A stretch of 64,000 nt of DNA from Polytrichum commune (taxonomy: Eukaryota > Streptophyta > Polytrichopsida > Polytrichales > Polytrichaceae), in contig OX485807.1 of assembly GCA_950295325.1 (NCBI GenBank), forward strand, positions 36,052,440 through 36,116,439, given 5' to 3'. Of the stretch, positions 45,723 to 58,200 are shown in pieces. A program made the translations under genes and the position numbers. The notes beneath the pieces were generated by a model. That model was given only the letters and a program-made list of their open reading frames with translations. It was not told where the DNA came from and ran no database searches. Positions within the stretch are counted from its first letter, which is position 1, and each line of letters opens with the position of its first letter.

Positions 45723-46736
45723 ATGGTGATTTCGAATAGAAAACGCAAATGGAGATCGACTGAGGAAATCATTCACCATCATGAACTTCAATTCGCTGCA
45801 AGTAGGGATGTCCCTATAACAAGGTGGTCATGCCCATGCATGTACTGTCATGGAGGCCGACGTTTGCCTGTGCGCGCAATAACAAGGCATCTCAAATCTT
45901 ATGGACGCGACCAATTTGTATACCGCTCCATGATTGGTGGGGATCCTCCAGGGGGGTACCCGGAGCATGGAGCATAGTACTACAGCGACGAGGAATGGAC
46001 GGTAGACAACCAATGCTGCGACGATCAGTATTTTGAGAAACTCGTACCTGACGACGCAGACTGTGATCCGTGTGGCCACCACGACGTCCAAAAACAGTTT
46101 GAGGACGCTCTGCGAACCGCAGAAGAGTTACAAGAGATGACGCAAGATTCCGAGAATATGCCGAATGAGGACATCAATGAGACAGAGTTTGCAGATAGCA
46201 CAATCGAGGCTTTGGAGTTACTATACTCGCAGGCCTCACATCCAGTGTATCCAGGTAGTTCTGTGAGCCTAATATCAGCAGTGGTTGTATTGATGACATT
46301 GTGCACGACGCATGGGGTGAGCAACGCATTTGCAACTGAGCTACTCCACTATCTGTCGGGGGAGCTGCTACCACAAGGAAACGTCTTGCCTGCGAAGCAT
46401 TACACAGTGAAGAGGATGCTGCAGGCACTTGGACTAGCATACAATATTATACATGCGTGTCCGTCAGGATGTGTTTTATTTCGGGGTGAGCACAAGGACC
46501 TCGAATCATGTCCCCAGTGCGAGAAAAGCAGATACCAAGAAGGTACGAAGACAACGCCGATGAAGGTTGTTCGGCACTTCCCTCTCACTCCGAGGTTGAG
46601 GCGCATGTACAGCTCTCCTACAATTGCGAGGCTTCTAAAATGGCATTCGGAGCGAGAGGTGGGCATGAAAGATGATGGGGAAATCAGGATGGAAACCGTC
46701 ATCGACAGTCCCGCTTGCAACGACACTACCGTGTGA
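45723..46736 (+). pseudogene. CACTA Tnp2 transposase, N-terminal fragment
   Basis: It starts MVISNRKRKWRS at 45723. It has the N-terminal zinc-like CPCMYCHGG with a downstream His (HLKSYGRDQFVY), then a TAG at 45975-45977 after EHGA. The frame continues unshifted (YYSDEEWTVDNQCCDD) into the Transposase_21 region: LMTLCTTHGVSNAFATELL, LPAKHYTVKRMLQALGLAY, CPSGCVLFRGEHKDLESCPQC, VVRHFPLTPRLRRMYSS and VIDSPA. Homology stops at about 46716; the catalytic core is missing. It is dead by both nonsense and truncation. Confidence 0.88.
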
Positions 46737-47322
46737 GCGGTGGGACGCGAGCGGTGAGCGGTGAGCAGAAAAAAGTCAACGCTTTCCAATTATAGTAATA
46801 CAATTTCCAAATTTAGAATCCATAAATAGAAAAAATCGTGGGACCTCTTTTTTTAGTAAAAATGATGGACCTATTTCCGTGGAAATTTTGAGGGATTTAA
46901 GGACAGAGACTTGGTTTTAGGGTACCTTTCAGAGAGACTAATTCACATGATTTACTTAAACCAGGGAACTTTTGACTGTCCATATTATGGTGAGAGCCGC
47001 TTAATCATAGGCTATGGTCACAACGTAAGAGAAAATTCTAAGTCATAAAATTAAAGCATTCAAGCATTCAAGCAAAGTAGCAAAACTCGTACCATTCAAT
47101 AACATCTAAAACTACTGTTGGAAGGAGAGACCCATAAATATTTAGAAACCTTTATAGATATTTAAAAACGATTACAATTCACATCATGTAGATAATGATA
47201 GGTCTGAAATATCAGCGATATTTTCGGAAAACGTGCACTCATACTATAGTATACTCAACACAATAATACTTAGCAACAAATTATAAATAAGGGGGGCAGC
47301 CTAGCTCCTATAGGTATCCACG
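46737..47322. other. Non-coding spacer
   Basis: It begins with GAGCGGTG tandem phrases (46735-46765), then AT-rich sequence. It presumably includes the 3' end of the MULE gene or element. No terminal inverted repeat was identified. Confidence 0.4.
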
Positions 47323-50300
47323 CTAAGGTCCCACATGCTTCATGATGCCACTTTCGAGGAGGTGCTTCATTTCATTGAAACTAAGACTCGGAGCATGGAT
47401 GAAAGTGTCTTCGTATTGATCCAAGTTGCAGGTCACACGGAAGATGAAGTACAAGTGCTTGCAGTTCACCCAAGTGCGCCGCTTTCCAAGTGCTCTTGCT
47501 GACATCTCCACGAAATCCGGGCAGGTGCACGACGGGAAGGTGCTGATAGTGATACGGTACTCTTCAACCTTAGCCTTCTTTCGGGACTGGAAGAGAATGA
47601 TGCAGCCGATCCTTGGGTGAGGTATCATTGTGACGGAGGTGATTTGTCCGTCGACGTTGAGGGCTGACTCCCACTTATTGCGTTGTTGGACGCATGGTCC
47701 GTTGTTACTGCGTCGGATCTTCTTTCCAAACCTCAGCGTAGGGTATTGATCGGCTTGGGCCGGGGTAGGGAGTTCGGCCATGGATGAGGCAACATTGGAG
47801 GAGTCGCCGAAGAGTCTTCTGGGTGACACATCTTGACGCTGCTGAAGTTGGAATCCCCCTTCTTCAAGGGCCAGAACCTCCTGGAGAGTGAGGTTTGTCC
47901 CAGTGAGGACAGGCCAGACGTCCGGGACATCCGGACGGTGCTGCATCCACTTCCTCCTGGTGCCTTTGACACATCTTTCAATGTCGTCGTTGCAGAAAAA
48001 GAATTGTGTCAAGAATTCCTTGTTCTTCTTGTAGTCGCGCATGTAGCCGGTGTACGTAGGAGCTGGAGTACTTTTACCATGCCGAACGATCTTCTGGATG
48101 CACTTGGTCTTTGTGCGAGCTTGCATGGCGAAGCAGGCCTTGGCGGAAGTCTTGGGCAGTCTAGAAATGTGCCACTTGGAGACATCACAGTGGGTCTCCT
48201 GAATGTTATTGACGTGGGTGACCCGTTGTGGAATCGATTTCTCGGGTGATTGTGCTAGGGGCAGGTCTGATGGTGTGGAGGAATCCGTACGTGCCTTGGT
48301 TGACCTAGTGCTCACTCGTGGATGAGAGAAGCTAACCTTGTCGGGTCTATGTGAATCATGATCAGAACCAGGGGGCATATCAAGTTTGCGCTTGGTGGTG
48401 CCAAAGACCTCCTCTCCTTCGAGTTGGGGTTTGCGGGTGCACCAATGCTCTGCTCCAGGCATGTGCTCGAGTGCTGCAACAATTCTCTTGGCGTCACCGG
48501 ATCGTTGTGCAGCACGAAGGCGGAGTTCTTCCTTTCCTGGGCCAGTACCAGAGCGATCACCCTTCAAGTAGGCGTAGTAGTTCGTACATTGCATGAACGC
48601 CCTCACAAAATCATCGACGGTCGCAACATACAGATCAGAGCCACGGTTTCCAGACTGCTGAAGCCATTTGTTATGGACTGTCTCGGAGAGGTTGCAAGAT
48701 GGCATCTCTGCCAACTCAGAATCTGTGAAATTCTGAGAGAAATCAAGAAAATGTAGTGAGAACGCTTTGTACAAAAACAGGCTAAAATCCTAAACTGACA
48801 CCCACAAACAAAAAAACCCACAAAAACAAAACAAAATCCAAAAAAAAAATTCGGACCAAAAAGCGAAACACACACTGTGGGTGGGTACTCACTAGTTGCA
48901 TGAAACCACCCCATTGACGGTAACGAAAGTGCCAGAATGCAAGCCATGTATCAAGGTCTTTGATTCCTTCCTCGGATGCAGCTCCAGAGGATAGCCACCA
49001 AGCCCGGATGGCAAGATAACGGGACTCGGACTGCTCGGGAGTCTTGGCATCCTTGTACTGCTTGCATAACAACTTGTGTTGCTGTTGGAGGTCGGGCTTG
49101 ATATGGGTGGCGGTGTGGCGCTCCATAGACACTGTCCAATGCAATAGACATGTCCTCTCGCGAGACTCCATAGGAACCTTGGGATCACCGTTGCCATAGA
49201 TAATCCTAACTGCATTCCAATTGGCTTGTGCACTGTCCGCCATGAACCCTTTGAAGTTAACTTTAGCAATGCCATGTTTGAGCATAACTTCATTGAGCCC
49301 ATGCCATAGAAGGCTCTGCGCCGCGACATCCTCAGACTGCATATCACAAACTGCAATAGTCATAACCCGGCAGTAGGCCGAGTCATAGACATGGCAAGCC
49401 ATGGTCGTCCACCCCTTGACACGCTTGACATGGTCAAACATGACCCAAACATCCTGCAAATCACCGTGTGGTTGCATTCTCCTGACAAGGTCCACTCCAG
49501 ACCCAGGGCCCACCTCGGACATCTTGAAGACGTAGACTTTCTCCAACAGCTTTCCTTGGCCTGGGAATTTATTTTCTTGCACATAGGGCCAACTGCTATG
49601 ACCTCTAAGTCCGGTGATGCTGTCAATGATCCCCCCTCGGCCAATGCGCTTGAAGGAAGTGACAGTGTTTCGAATACTCGGGGTGCTGAGGTGTTGGTAC
49701 CTGTCCATGACAAACTTCATGGACTCGAGGTCCATAACTTTATTGGGATCAGATCCCGTGCGTAGAAGATACTTGGCCAGGAACTCTTTACTTGCAGCCA
49801 ATGCAATGGCAGAGTTGGTGGCGGTGGGAGTCCGCTCAACCTCTCTACCAATGAGATCATGAATTTCGACCTTAGACTCTCTACAGACACCTTGCGAAAC
49901 GGGGTGATGGTGATGACCCATATGGATGCATGCACGAGTCATGTCACCTCTGCCAAGAACATAGTACATCTTAGCCTGGCAAGTATCAAGACAATAGGGT
50001 GGTGTCTTACAGACCTTACAAACGAGAGATGACCCAGCTGGGGGATCAGCATCTGCGGTGAAGGGTGAGGGGGTACAACCTTCCCATTCGGTCTCGTTGA
50101 CGTCAGTGGCTCGATTGGGGCGGTTGAGATAATCACATCCCTCGTTATGACAGCAGAGATGGCCAACACAAGATGAAAACCGGAAGGTCAAGCCGAGATC
50201 ATTAGTAATGTTAGAGGTTTTTGTCCTACACCAAGCATGACGGTCGAAACGCTTGTCCATACCGAACATGAGTCTAGCATGGGAATGGGGAGCATCAGCT

Positions 50301-50992
50301 CCGAGAGGAGGAAACTCAAAGATGACGTCGCCGTCAAAAACAGAGGGGAGGAAGTCAACCTTCTCATGCCTAACGGATTCATAATCAATACTCTTGAGGA
50401 TGTTCTTGGACCCTGGTCGGGTTGCAAGCAACTTCAATTGCTGGACAACACTGGGACGATCTATGGAGACACCTGGGTGAACTGGGGGTCTGGAAGTAGG
50501 TGGTTGACTCACAGTAGGTGAGTGTGGAATCCTGAGAGGATTGATGAAGGGCTGATCCTGCGATGGAGGTGGGGTAATGTCTGAGGCAGGTGGCACATCA
50601 TCATCAGAGTCATCGCTGAGCAAGGTAACCTCTTGGATGCCGGGCTCCTTCTTGACCATCGCCAGAAGAGGAGCCTGCGTGGTGGAGGTGAGGGACACGC
50701 CTGGTGTAAGCAACACAGTTGTGGTGGCCATCTCCGACTCGGTGACGCCTATGGCCTTGTACTTTGCAGGGAGCAAAAACCAAACCCTACCATCGTCAAT
50801 GCGAAAGGACATCTGAAGGACAGTGTGACTCAAGTCACCGTTGTCATCAAAGACCTCTTCCTCGACATGAATTGAGTTTGGGTGGAATCTAAACCTCAGA
50901 CTAAGGAACGACTCCGCGACTTTGGCTAGACCATCATCTCCTAGAGGGATCATAAGGGGGATGGAATGGTGCAGTGCTCGGATGGTGGCCAT
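47323..50992 (-). CDS. MULE-type transposase with GCM-like finger and SWIM domain
   Basis: Two exons, 50992-48893 (700 codons) and 48732-47323, are joined by donor CTA/GTGAGT and acceptor TTTCTCTCAG/AAT in phase 0, giving 1169 residues with no stop. Residues about 245-330 carry a Cys/His cluster (RFSSCVGHLCCHNEGCDYLN, then CKVCKTPPYCLDTC), resembling the WRKY-GCM1 zinc finger of Mutator-like transposases. The catalytic-like region has VWVMFDHV (Asp520), MTIAVCDMQSED (Asp550), FKGFMADSAQANWNA (Asp586) and RERTCLLHW. The C-terminus has a SWIM finger, CTCPDF...WVNCKHLYF. Order and content fit a MULE transposase, acting in the nucleus on its own terminal repeats. It could be autonomous or domesticated. 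The assignment of catalytic residues is inferred. Confidence 0.78.
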
Positions 50993-51458
50993 TGTAGAAG
51001 GAATGTAAATGCGAGCACACAGAAGGGAGTGGCCAAATGGGCAATGGAATTAAGCTGAGCAGAAAGTGGGGCGGTGTATATAGTGATGTGGTTAGAAGGG
51101 CATGGCAAGATGGAATCTATGAAAGACGGCGGAGACTTGGATTAGTAGTGGAATAATAAGCGGACTCATGATAGCAACATGATTAAGAACTGAAAATGCA
51201 ATGCAACAATTACTTAAGTTAGTCATGAACATATGCCAATCCAATGTAGATATATTAAGAACAAACATGAGGCTGAATGCTGAGAGCCGTAATTATAAAT
51301 ACACCAGAGACCACGTGAACCATTTAGTGGATGTAAGCGACATTAAAATAGATATTGGCAAATAAGGTCATAAGAATGACGGCCGCCACGAATAATGTGG
51401 AGAGCATGATAGTAGCTATGTAATAATAAATTCTAACAAATAGAATGCAACAATGTGA
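50993..51458. other. Upstream region of the MULE-type gene
   Basis: Non-coding sequence between two minus-strand ORFs. It presumably includes the transposase promoter (TATATAG at about 51075 is a weak TATA candidate). No repeat recognised. Confidence 0.35.
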
Positions 51459-52034
51459 TTAACGACGAAGACGCTTATGGGGACCTTTGCCATTTTTGTC
51501 ACCGTCATGTTTATGACAATGGTCAATCCCTAAACTATGAACTGCAATGCATCCTGCGCAACCGAGTCCTTGATGTTTGGGACGTGGGGCACCCCTTGAT
51601 AGAGATCTAGAGTAAGTTCCCGGTTTAATAACCCCTACTTTAGAATAGGCATGATTATGGAAAGTAGACTTGTCCTCTATCATCTTTGCATCATCCGCCT
51701 GCAAAGATGGAGACCGTGGATGTGGAGTGTGATCTGCGACCGCCGGAGTAACGGAGCAGTCAGGGGGGTTGGCAATCTTCATGTTGTTGTCGACTGCAGA
51801 ACCATCGATGGACAACGTGGTGTGAATTTGAGATGAAATAGGAGCACCTAAAGGAGCAAGACTTGGGAGACCATCAGTACCCATTGGAGAAGGATATGAT
51901 GATATGACATGAAGGAATGGGTACAAGTAATGGGGTATTATATACACCAAGGGCAGACACCAATACCCGAATATTTGACAACCTGGTAGATCAATTAATA
52001 GACAATATATATTCATGTAAATAGTGGACAACAT
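51459..52034 (-). CDS. Small hypothetical protein with Cys/His-rich basic C-terminus
   Basis: The open frame is 191 codons. A more likely start is the ATG near 51884 (MGTDGLPSLAPLGAP), because the upstream part is hydrophobic and AT-rich. The C-terminus reads GLGCAGCIAVHSLGIDHCHK and a basic end, and could hold a CxxC...HxCxH zinc site. It has the same orientation as the MULE-type transposase and lies 466 bp upstream, so it may be a second gene of that element. Family unknown. Confidence 0.4.
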   Translation of the reverse strand: MLSTIYMNIYCLLIDLPGCQIFGYWCLPLVYIIPHYLYPFLHVISSYPSPMGTDGLPSLAPLGAPISSQIHTTLSIDGSAVDNNMKIANPPDCSVTPAVADHTPHPRSPSLQADDAKMIEDKSTFHNHAYSKVGVIKPGTYSRSLSRGAPRPKHQGLGCAGCIAVHSLGIDHCHKHDGDKNGKGPHKRLRR

Positions 52035-52255
52035 GTTTCATTTAGGATTAGATGTACTACCATAATAGTCATTACTTTATCAAAACAATATAGCTGACAC
52101 CGATTAGGTAGATTAGACACTAGCGGCGCCTTTTGTAGTGTTTTAATGCAGTGTGGATAAATCGAGGAATAAATAAAGAAATTGCAGGTTAATTATCTAA
52201 ATCCAAGATAATAGGAACATAATCATGGCGCCTAGATGCTTGAGTATGGTAAGAG
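52035..52255. other. Spacer with CACTA...TAGTG inverted ends
   Basis: Bases 52118-52140 begin CACTAGCGGCGCC and end CTTTTGTAGTG. Read from 52140 on the minus strand, CACTACAAAAGGCGCC looks like a CACTA-type terminus. The start of the GNHR gene follows at 52256. Confidence 0.35.
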
Positions 52256-55200
52256 ATGAACACTCGGTCGAGAGCGAGAGCAGAACGAGAAGTGAGGAGG
52301 AGTATTGAGAAACAGAGGCGGATTGAGAGAAATGAGAGGTTCGTTACTAGAGATAACGTAGTGACCCCGTACAAATTGAGGTCAACCATGGGAAGAAAAG
52401 GAGATAATTCAACAAAAGCTACTCACAGTCGTTCAAAGCGATATGTTGAGTCATTTGGAAAGGCGGAGGTTGCTCCCATTAGGTTATTCTCTTTAGGAGA
52501 GGAAGACAACTCTGTGGAAAACGAAGAAATTCAGGTATGCTCTGGTTACATTACATTCATGTTGAATTTATTCAAAGTTTATGAGTCCCCGGCATAGTTG
52601 GCTTGAAAGGGAATCATTATGTCTTCAGAGGCAGCTCCTCTATACAATCAACATCAATTGTTGAAGATACTTTGTCGCATCATTGCAAGTTTGGAACCAA
52701 ACCTAAACCTGGTTCCGGGCAGAGGCAACAGCAACCAGGAAGCGCAGCATCGAGTGAATCTACTTCGGAAAACACTAGGCAACAGATCATTCGGAACAGT
52801 GATGACGTTGAGTGCGAAGAGGAAAGATTGGGTCGAGAGGAAGCCAACATGGAGACCGATGGCGAGTACTCTACAGAAGAGGTCAACCAGTTAAACCAAT
52901 GAAAATTATTTCAATTTGTCTTGTTGTTTGGAATGTAAATAATGAAGGGTAGGGTTTCATTCCCCGAACCCTGATTGTTTTCCTAAATCTAAATCGTTGA
53001 AGGTGGGCTATAGGCTTAGATTTCAGGTTCTCCCATTATGTGGTTGTTAAATATATGGGGTTCGGGACCGAACCCTTCATTTGGAGGTCCCTAAGTGGCC
53101 TCATTTCAGGTTAGAATCTAACACTTTGAAGCCTCGGCTCTACTTTGAGAATTCGGGTGCTCACTTTATATATGTCTAGTTGGCCTCATTTCAGGTTAGA
53201 ATCTTACAATTAGAGGCCTCCTCTCTAGGTTCAGATTTTAGGTGATCAATCTATGTTGTCTTAGTTGGCCTCATTTCGGGTTAGAATCTAACACTTTGAA
53301 AGTGGCATATAGGCTTAGACATCAGGTTATCACTTTATGTGGATGTCCAATATATGGGTTTCGGGACCGAAACCTTCCTTTGGAGGTCCCTGGGTGGCCT
53401 CATTTCAACTTAGAAACGAACACTTTGAAGCCTCGGCTCCACTTTGAGATTTCGGGTGCTCACTTTATGTATGTCTTGTTGGCCTCATTTCAGGTTAGAA
53501 TCTTGAATTTGAAGGTGGGCTATAGGCTAAGATTTCAGGTTCTCACTCTATGTTGATTTAGTTCGCCTCGTTTAAGGTTAGAATCTAACTCTTTGAAAGT
53601 GGCCTATAGGCTTAGATCTCTGGTAGTCACTTTATGTGGGTGTCCAATATATGGGTTTCGGGACCGAAACCTTCCTTTTGAGGTCCCTAAATGGCCTCAT
53701 TTCAGGTTAGAATCTAACACTTTGAAGCCTCGGCTCTACATTGAGATTTCGGGTGCTCACTTTATATATGTGTAGTTGGCCTCAATTCAGGTTAGAATCT
53801 CACACCTTGAAGGAGGGCTATAGGCTCAGATTTCAAGTTCTCATAATTATGTGGCTGTCCAATATATGGGGTTCGGGACCGAACCCTTCATTTGCAGGTG
53901 AATAAGTGGCCTCATTTCAGGTTGGAAGCTAACGAATGAAGCCTCGGTTCTAGGTTGAGATTTCGGGTGCTCACTTTATATAAGTCCAGATGGCCTCATT
54001 TCAGGTTAGAATCTAACACTTTGAAGCCTCGGCTCTACATTGAGATTTCGGGTGCTAAGTTTATATAAGTCTAGTTGGCCTCATTTCAGGTTAGAATCTA
54101 ACACTTTGAAGCCTCGGCTCTACTTTGAGAATTCGTGTGCTCACTTTATATATGTCTAGTTGGCCTCATTTCAGGTTGGAATCTTACAATTAGAGGCCTC
54201 CTCTCTAGGTTCAGATTTTAGGTGATCAATCTATGTTGTCTTAGTTGGCCTCATTTCGGGTTAGAATCTAAATTTTTGAAAGTGGCATATAGCCTTAGAC
54301 ATCAGGTTATCACTTTATGTGGAAGTCCAATATATGGGTTTCGGGACCGAAACCTTCCTTTGGAAGTCCCTGGGTGGCCTCATTTCAACTTAGAAACGAA
54401 CACTTTGAAGCCTCGGCTCTACTTTGAGATTTCGGGTGCTCACTTTATGTATGTCTTGTTGGCCTCATTTCAGGTTAGAATCTTGAATTTGAAGGTGGGC
54501 TATAGGCTAAGATTTCAGGTTCTCACTCTATGTTGATTTAGTTCGCCTCGTTTAAGGTTAGAATCTAACTCTTTGAAAGTGGCCTATAGGCTTAGATCTC
54601 TGGTAGTCACTTTATGTGGGTGTCTAATATATGGGTTTCGGGACCGAAACCTTCCTTTTGAGGTCCGTAAATGGCCTCATTTCAGGTTAGAATCTAACAC
54701 TTTGAAGCCTCGGCTCTACATTGAGATTTCGGGTGCTCACTTTATATATGTCTAGTTGGCCTCATTTCAGGTTAGAATCTAACACTTTGAAGCCTCGGCT
54801 CTACATTGAGATTTCGGGTGCTCACTTTATATATGTCTAGTTGGCCTCATTTCAGGTTAGAATCTAACACTTTGAAGCCTCGGCTCTACATTGAGATTTC
54901 GGGTGCTCACTTTATATATGTCTAGTTGGCCTCATTTCAGGTTAGAATCTAACACTTTGAAGCCTCGGCTCTACATTGAGATTTCGGGTGCTCACTTTAT
55001 ATATGTCTAGTTGGCCTCATTTCAGGTTAGAATCTAACACTTTGAAGCCTCGGCTCTACTTTGAGAATTCGTGTGCTCACTTTATATATGTCTAGTTGGC
55101 CTCATTTCACGTTAGAATCTTACAATTAGAGGCCTCCTCTCTAGGTTCAGATTTTAGGTGATCAATCCATGTTGTCTTAGTTGGCCTCATTTCGGGTTAG

Positions 55201-58200
55201 AATCTAACACTTTGAAAGTGGCATATAGGCTTAGACATCAGGTTATCACTTTATGTGGAAGTCCAATATATGGGTTTCGGGACCGAAACCTTCCTTTGGA
55301 GGTCCCTGGGTGGCCTCATTTCAACTTAGAAACGAACACTTTGAAGCCTCGGCTCCACTTTGAGATTTCGGGTGCTCACTTTATGTATGTCTTGTTGGCC
55401 TCATTTCAGGTTAGAATCTTGAATTTGAAGGTGGGCTATAGGCTAAGATTTCAGGTTCTCACTCTATGTTGATTTAGTTCGCCTCGTTTAAGGTTAGAAT
55501 CTAACTCTTTGAAAGTGGCCTATAGGCTTAGATCTCTGGTAGTCACTTTATGTGGGTGTCTAATATATGGGTTTCGGGACCGAAACCTTCCTTTTGAGGT
55601 CCGTAAATGGCCTCATTTCAAGATGGAATCTTACACTTTGAAGCCTCGGCTCTACTTTGAGAATTCGGGTGCTAAGTTTATATAAGTCTAGTTGGCCTCA
55701 TCTCAGGTTAGAATCTAACACTTTGAAGGCTCGGCTCTACATTGAGATTTCGGGTGCTCACTTTATATATGTCTAGTTGGCCTCATTTCAGGTTAGAATC
55801 TAACACTTTGAAGCCTCGGCTCTACATTGAGATTTCGGGTGCTCACTTTATATATGTGTAGTTGGCCTCAATTCAGGTTAGAATCTAACACCTTGAAGGA
55901 AGGCTATAGGCTCATATTTCAGGTTCTCGCATTATGAGGCTGTCCAATATATGGGGTTCGGGACCGAACCCTTCATTTGGAGGTGCATAAGTGGCCTCAT
56001 TTCAGGTTGGAAGCTAACGAATGAAGCCTTGGTTCTAGGTTGAGATTTCGGGTGCTCACTTTATATAAGTCTAGATGGCCTCATTTCAGGTTAGAATCTA
56101 ACACTTTGAAGCCTCGGCTCTACTTTGAGAACTCGTGTGCTCACTTTATATATGTCTAGTTGGCCTCATTTCAGGTTAGAATCTTACAATTAGAGGCCTC
56201 CTCTCTAGGTTCAGATTTTAGGTGATCAATCTATGTTGTCTTAATTGGCCTCATTTCGGGTTAGAATCTAAGTTTTTGAAAGTGGCATATAGGCTTAGAG
56301 ATCAGGTTATCACTTTATGTGGATGTCCAATATATGGGTTTCGGGACCGAAACCTTCCTTTGGATGTCCCTGGGTGGCCTCATTTCAACTTAGAATCTAA
56401 CAATTAGAGGCCTCGGCTGTACTTTGAGATTTCGGGTGCTCACTTTATATATGTCTTGTTGGCCTCATTTCAGGTTAGAATCTTGAATTTGAAGGTGGGC
56501 TATAGGCTAAGATTTCAGGTTCTCACTCTATGTTGTTTTAGTTGGCCTCATTTCTGGTTAGAATCTAACTCTTTGAAAGTGGCCTATAGGCTTAGATTTC
56601 ATGTTATCACTTTATGTGGATGTCCAATATAAGGGTTTCGGGACCGAAACCTTCCTTTTGAGGTCTAGAGGGTCAGACCCTGAGATCTCGGCGTCAAGGT
56701 TCAAATTACAGGTACTCACTTTATATAAGTCTAGTTGGCCTCATTTCAGGTTAGAGTCTTAAGCTTTGAAGCTTTGAGGATGGGCTCTAAGCTTAGATTT
56801 CATGTTCTCAGATTATGTGGCTGTCCAATATATGGGGTTCGGGACCGAAACCTTCCTTTGGCGGTCCCTAGGTTGTCCAATATATGGGGTTCGGGACCGA
56901 AACCTTCCTTTGGCGGTCCCTAGGCTGTCCAATATATGGGGTTCGGGACCGAAACCTTCTTTTGGAGGTCCCTAGGTGGGCTCATTTGAATTTAGAGACT
57001 AACACTTTCAAGCCTCGGCTCTGCTTTGAGATTTCAAGTGCTCACTTTATATGTGTGTAGTTGGCCATATTTCAAGTTAGAATGTAGAATTTGAGGATGG
57101 GCTCTAGGCTTAGATTTCAGGTTCCCATATTATGTCGTTATCCAATATATGGGGTTCGGGACCGAAACCTTTTTTGGAGGTCCCTAAATGGCCTCATTTC
57201 AAGTTAGAAACTAACACTTTCAAGCCTCGGCTCTACTTTGAGAATTCGGGTGCTCACTTTATATATGTCTAGTTGGCCTCATTTCAGGTTAGAATCTCAC
57301 ACCTTGAAGGAGGGCTATAGGCTCAGATTTCAAGTTCTCACATTATGTGGTTATCCAATATATGGGGTTCGGGACCGAACCCTTCATTTGGAGGTGCCTA
57401 AGTGGCTTCATTTCAGGTTAGAAGCTAATGAATGAAGCCTCGGTTCTAGGTTCAGATTTCGGGTGCTCACTTTATATAAGTCTACATGGCCTCATTTCAT
57501 GTTAGAATCTCACACCTTGAAGCCTCGGCTCTACTTTGAGAATTCGGGTGCTCACTTTATATATGTCTAGTTGGCCTCATTTCAGGTTAGAATCTCACAC
57601 CTTGAAGGAGGGCTATAGGCTCAGATTTCAAGTTCTCACATTATGTGGCTGTCCAATATATGGGGTTCGGGACCGAACCCTTCATTTGGACGTGCCTAAG
57701 TGGCCTCATTTCAGGTTAGAAGCTAACGAATGAAGCCTCGGTTCTAGGTTCAGATTTCGGGTGCTCACTTTATATAAGTCTACATGGCCTCATTTCAGGT
57801 TAGAATCTCACACCTTGAAGCCTCGGCTCTACTTTGAGAATTCGGGTGCTCACTTTATATATGTCTAGTTGGCCTCATTTCAGATTAGAATCTCACACCT
57901 TGAAGGAGGGCTATAGGCTCAGATTTCAAGTTCTCATAATTATGTGGCTGTCCAATATATGGGGTTCGGGACCGAACCCTTCATTTGGAGGTGCCTAAAT
58001 GGCCTCATTTCAGGTTAGAAGCTAACGAATGAAGCCTCGCGTCTAGGTTCAGATTTCGGGTGCTCACTTTATATAAGTCTACATGGCCTCATTTCAGGTT
58101 AGAATCTCACACCTTGAAGCCTCGGCTCTACTTTGAGAATTCGGGTGCTCACTTTATATATGTCTAGTTGGCCTCATTTCAGGTTAGAATGTAGTATTTG

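Larger units (their letters stand above)
39047..46716. mobile_element. CACTA (En/Spm) transposon, right side truncated
   Basis: The left terminus CACTAGAGGAAAACAGTG begins at 39047, preceded by CCA. Inside are a TnpA/Ptta-like gene on - (40438-44120) and a Tnp2 gene fragment on + (45723-46716), divergent from about 44121-45722. Tnp2 homology stops after DSPA at about 46716, and the matching right terminus is not present. Short degenerate motifs (ACGTCA, GAAACGCA) cluster at 39070-40090, 40970-41220, 42080-42390 and 45480-45680, like the subterminal repeats of CACTA elements. Confidence 0.75.

Noticed and set aside
53242..58200. Family of 60-104-codon proteins in the satellite array
   Set aside because: Near-identical ORFs arise because the monomers lack stops in one frame. 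There is no start context or independent conservation, and they lie in an intron.
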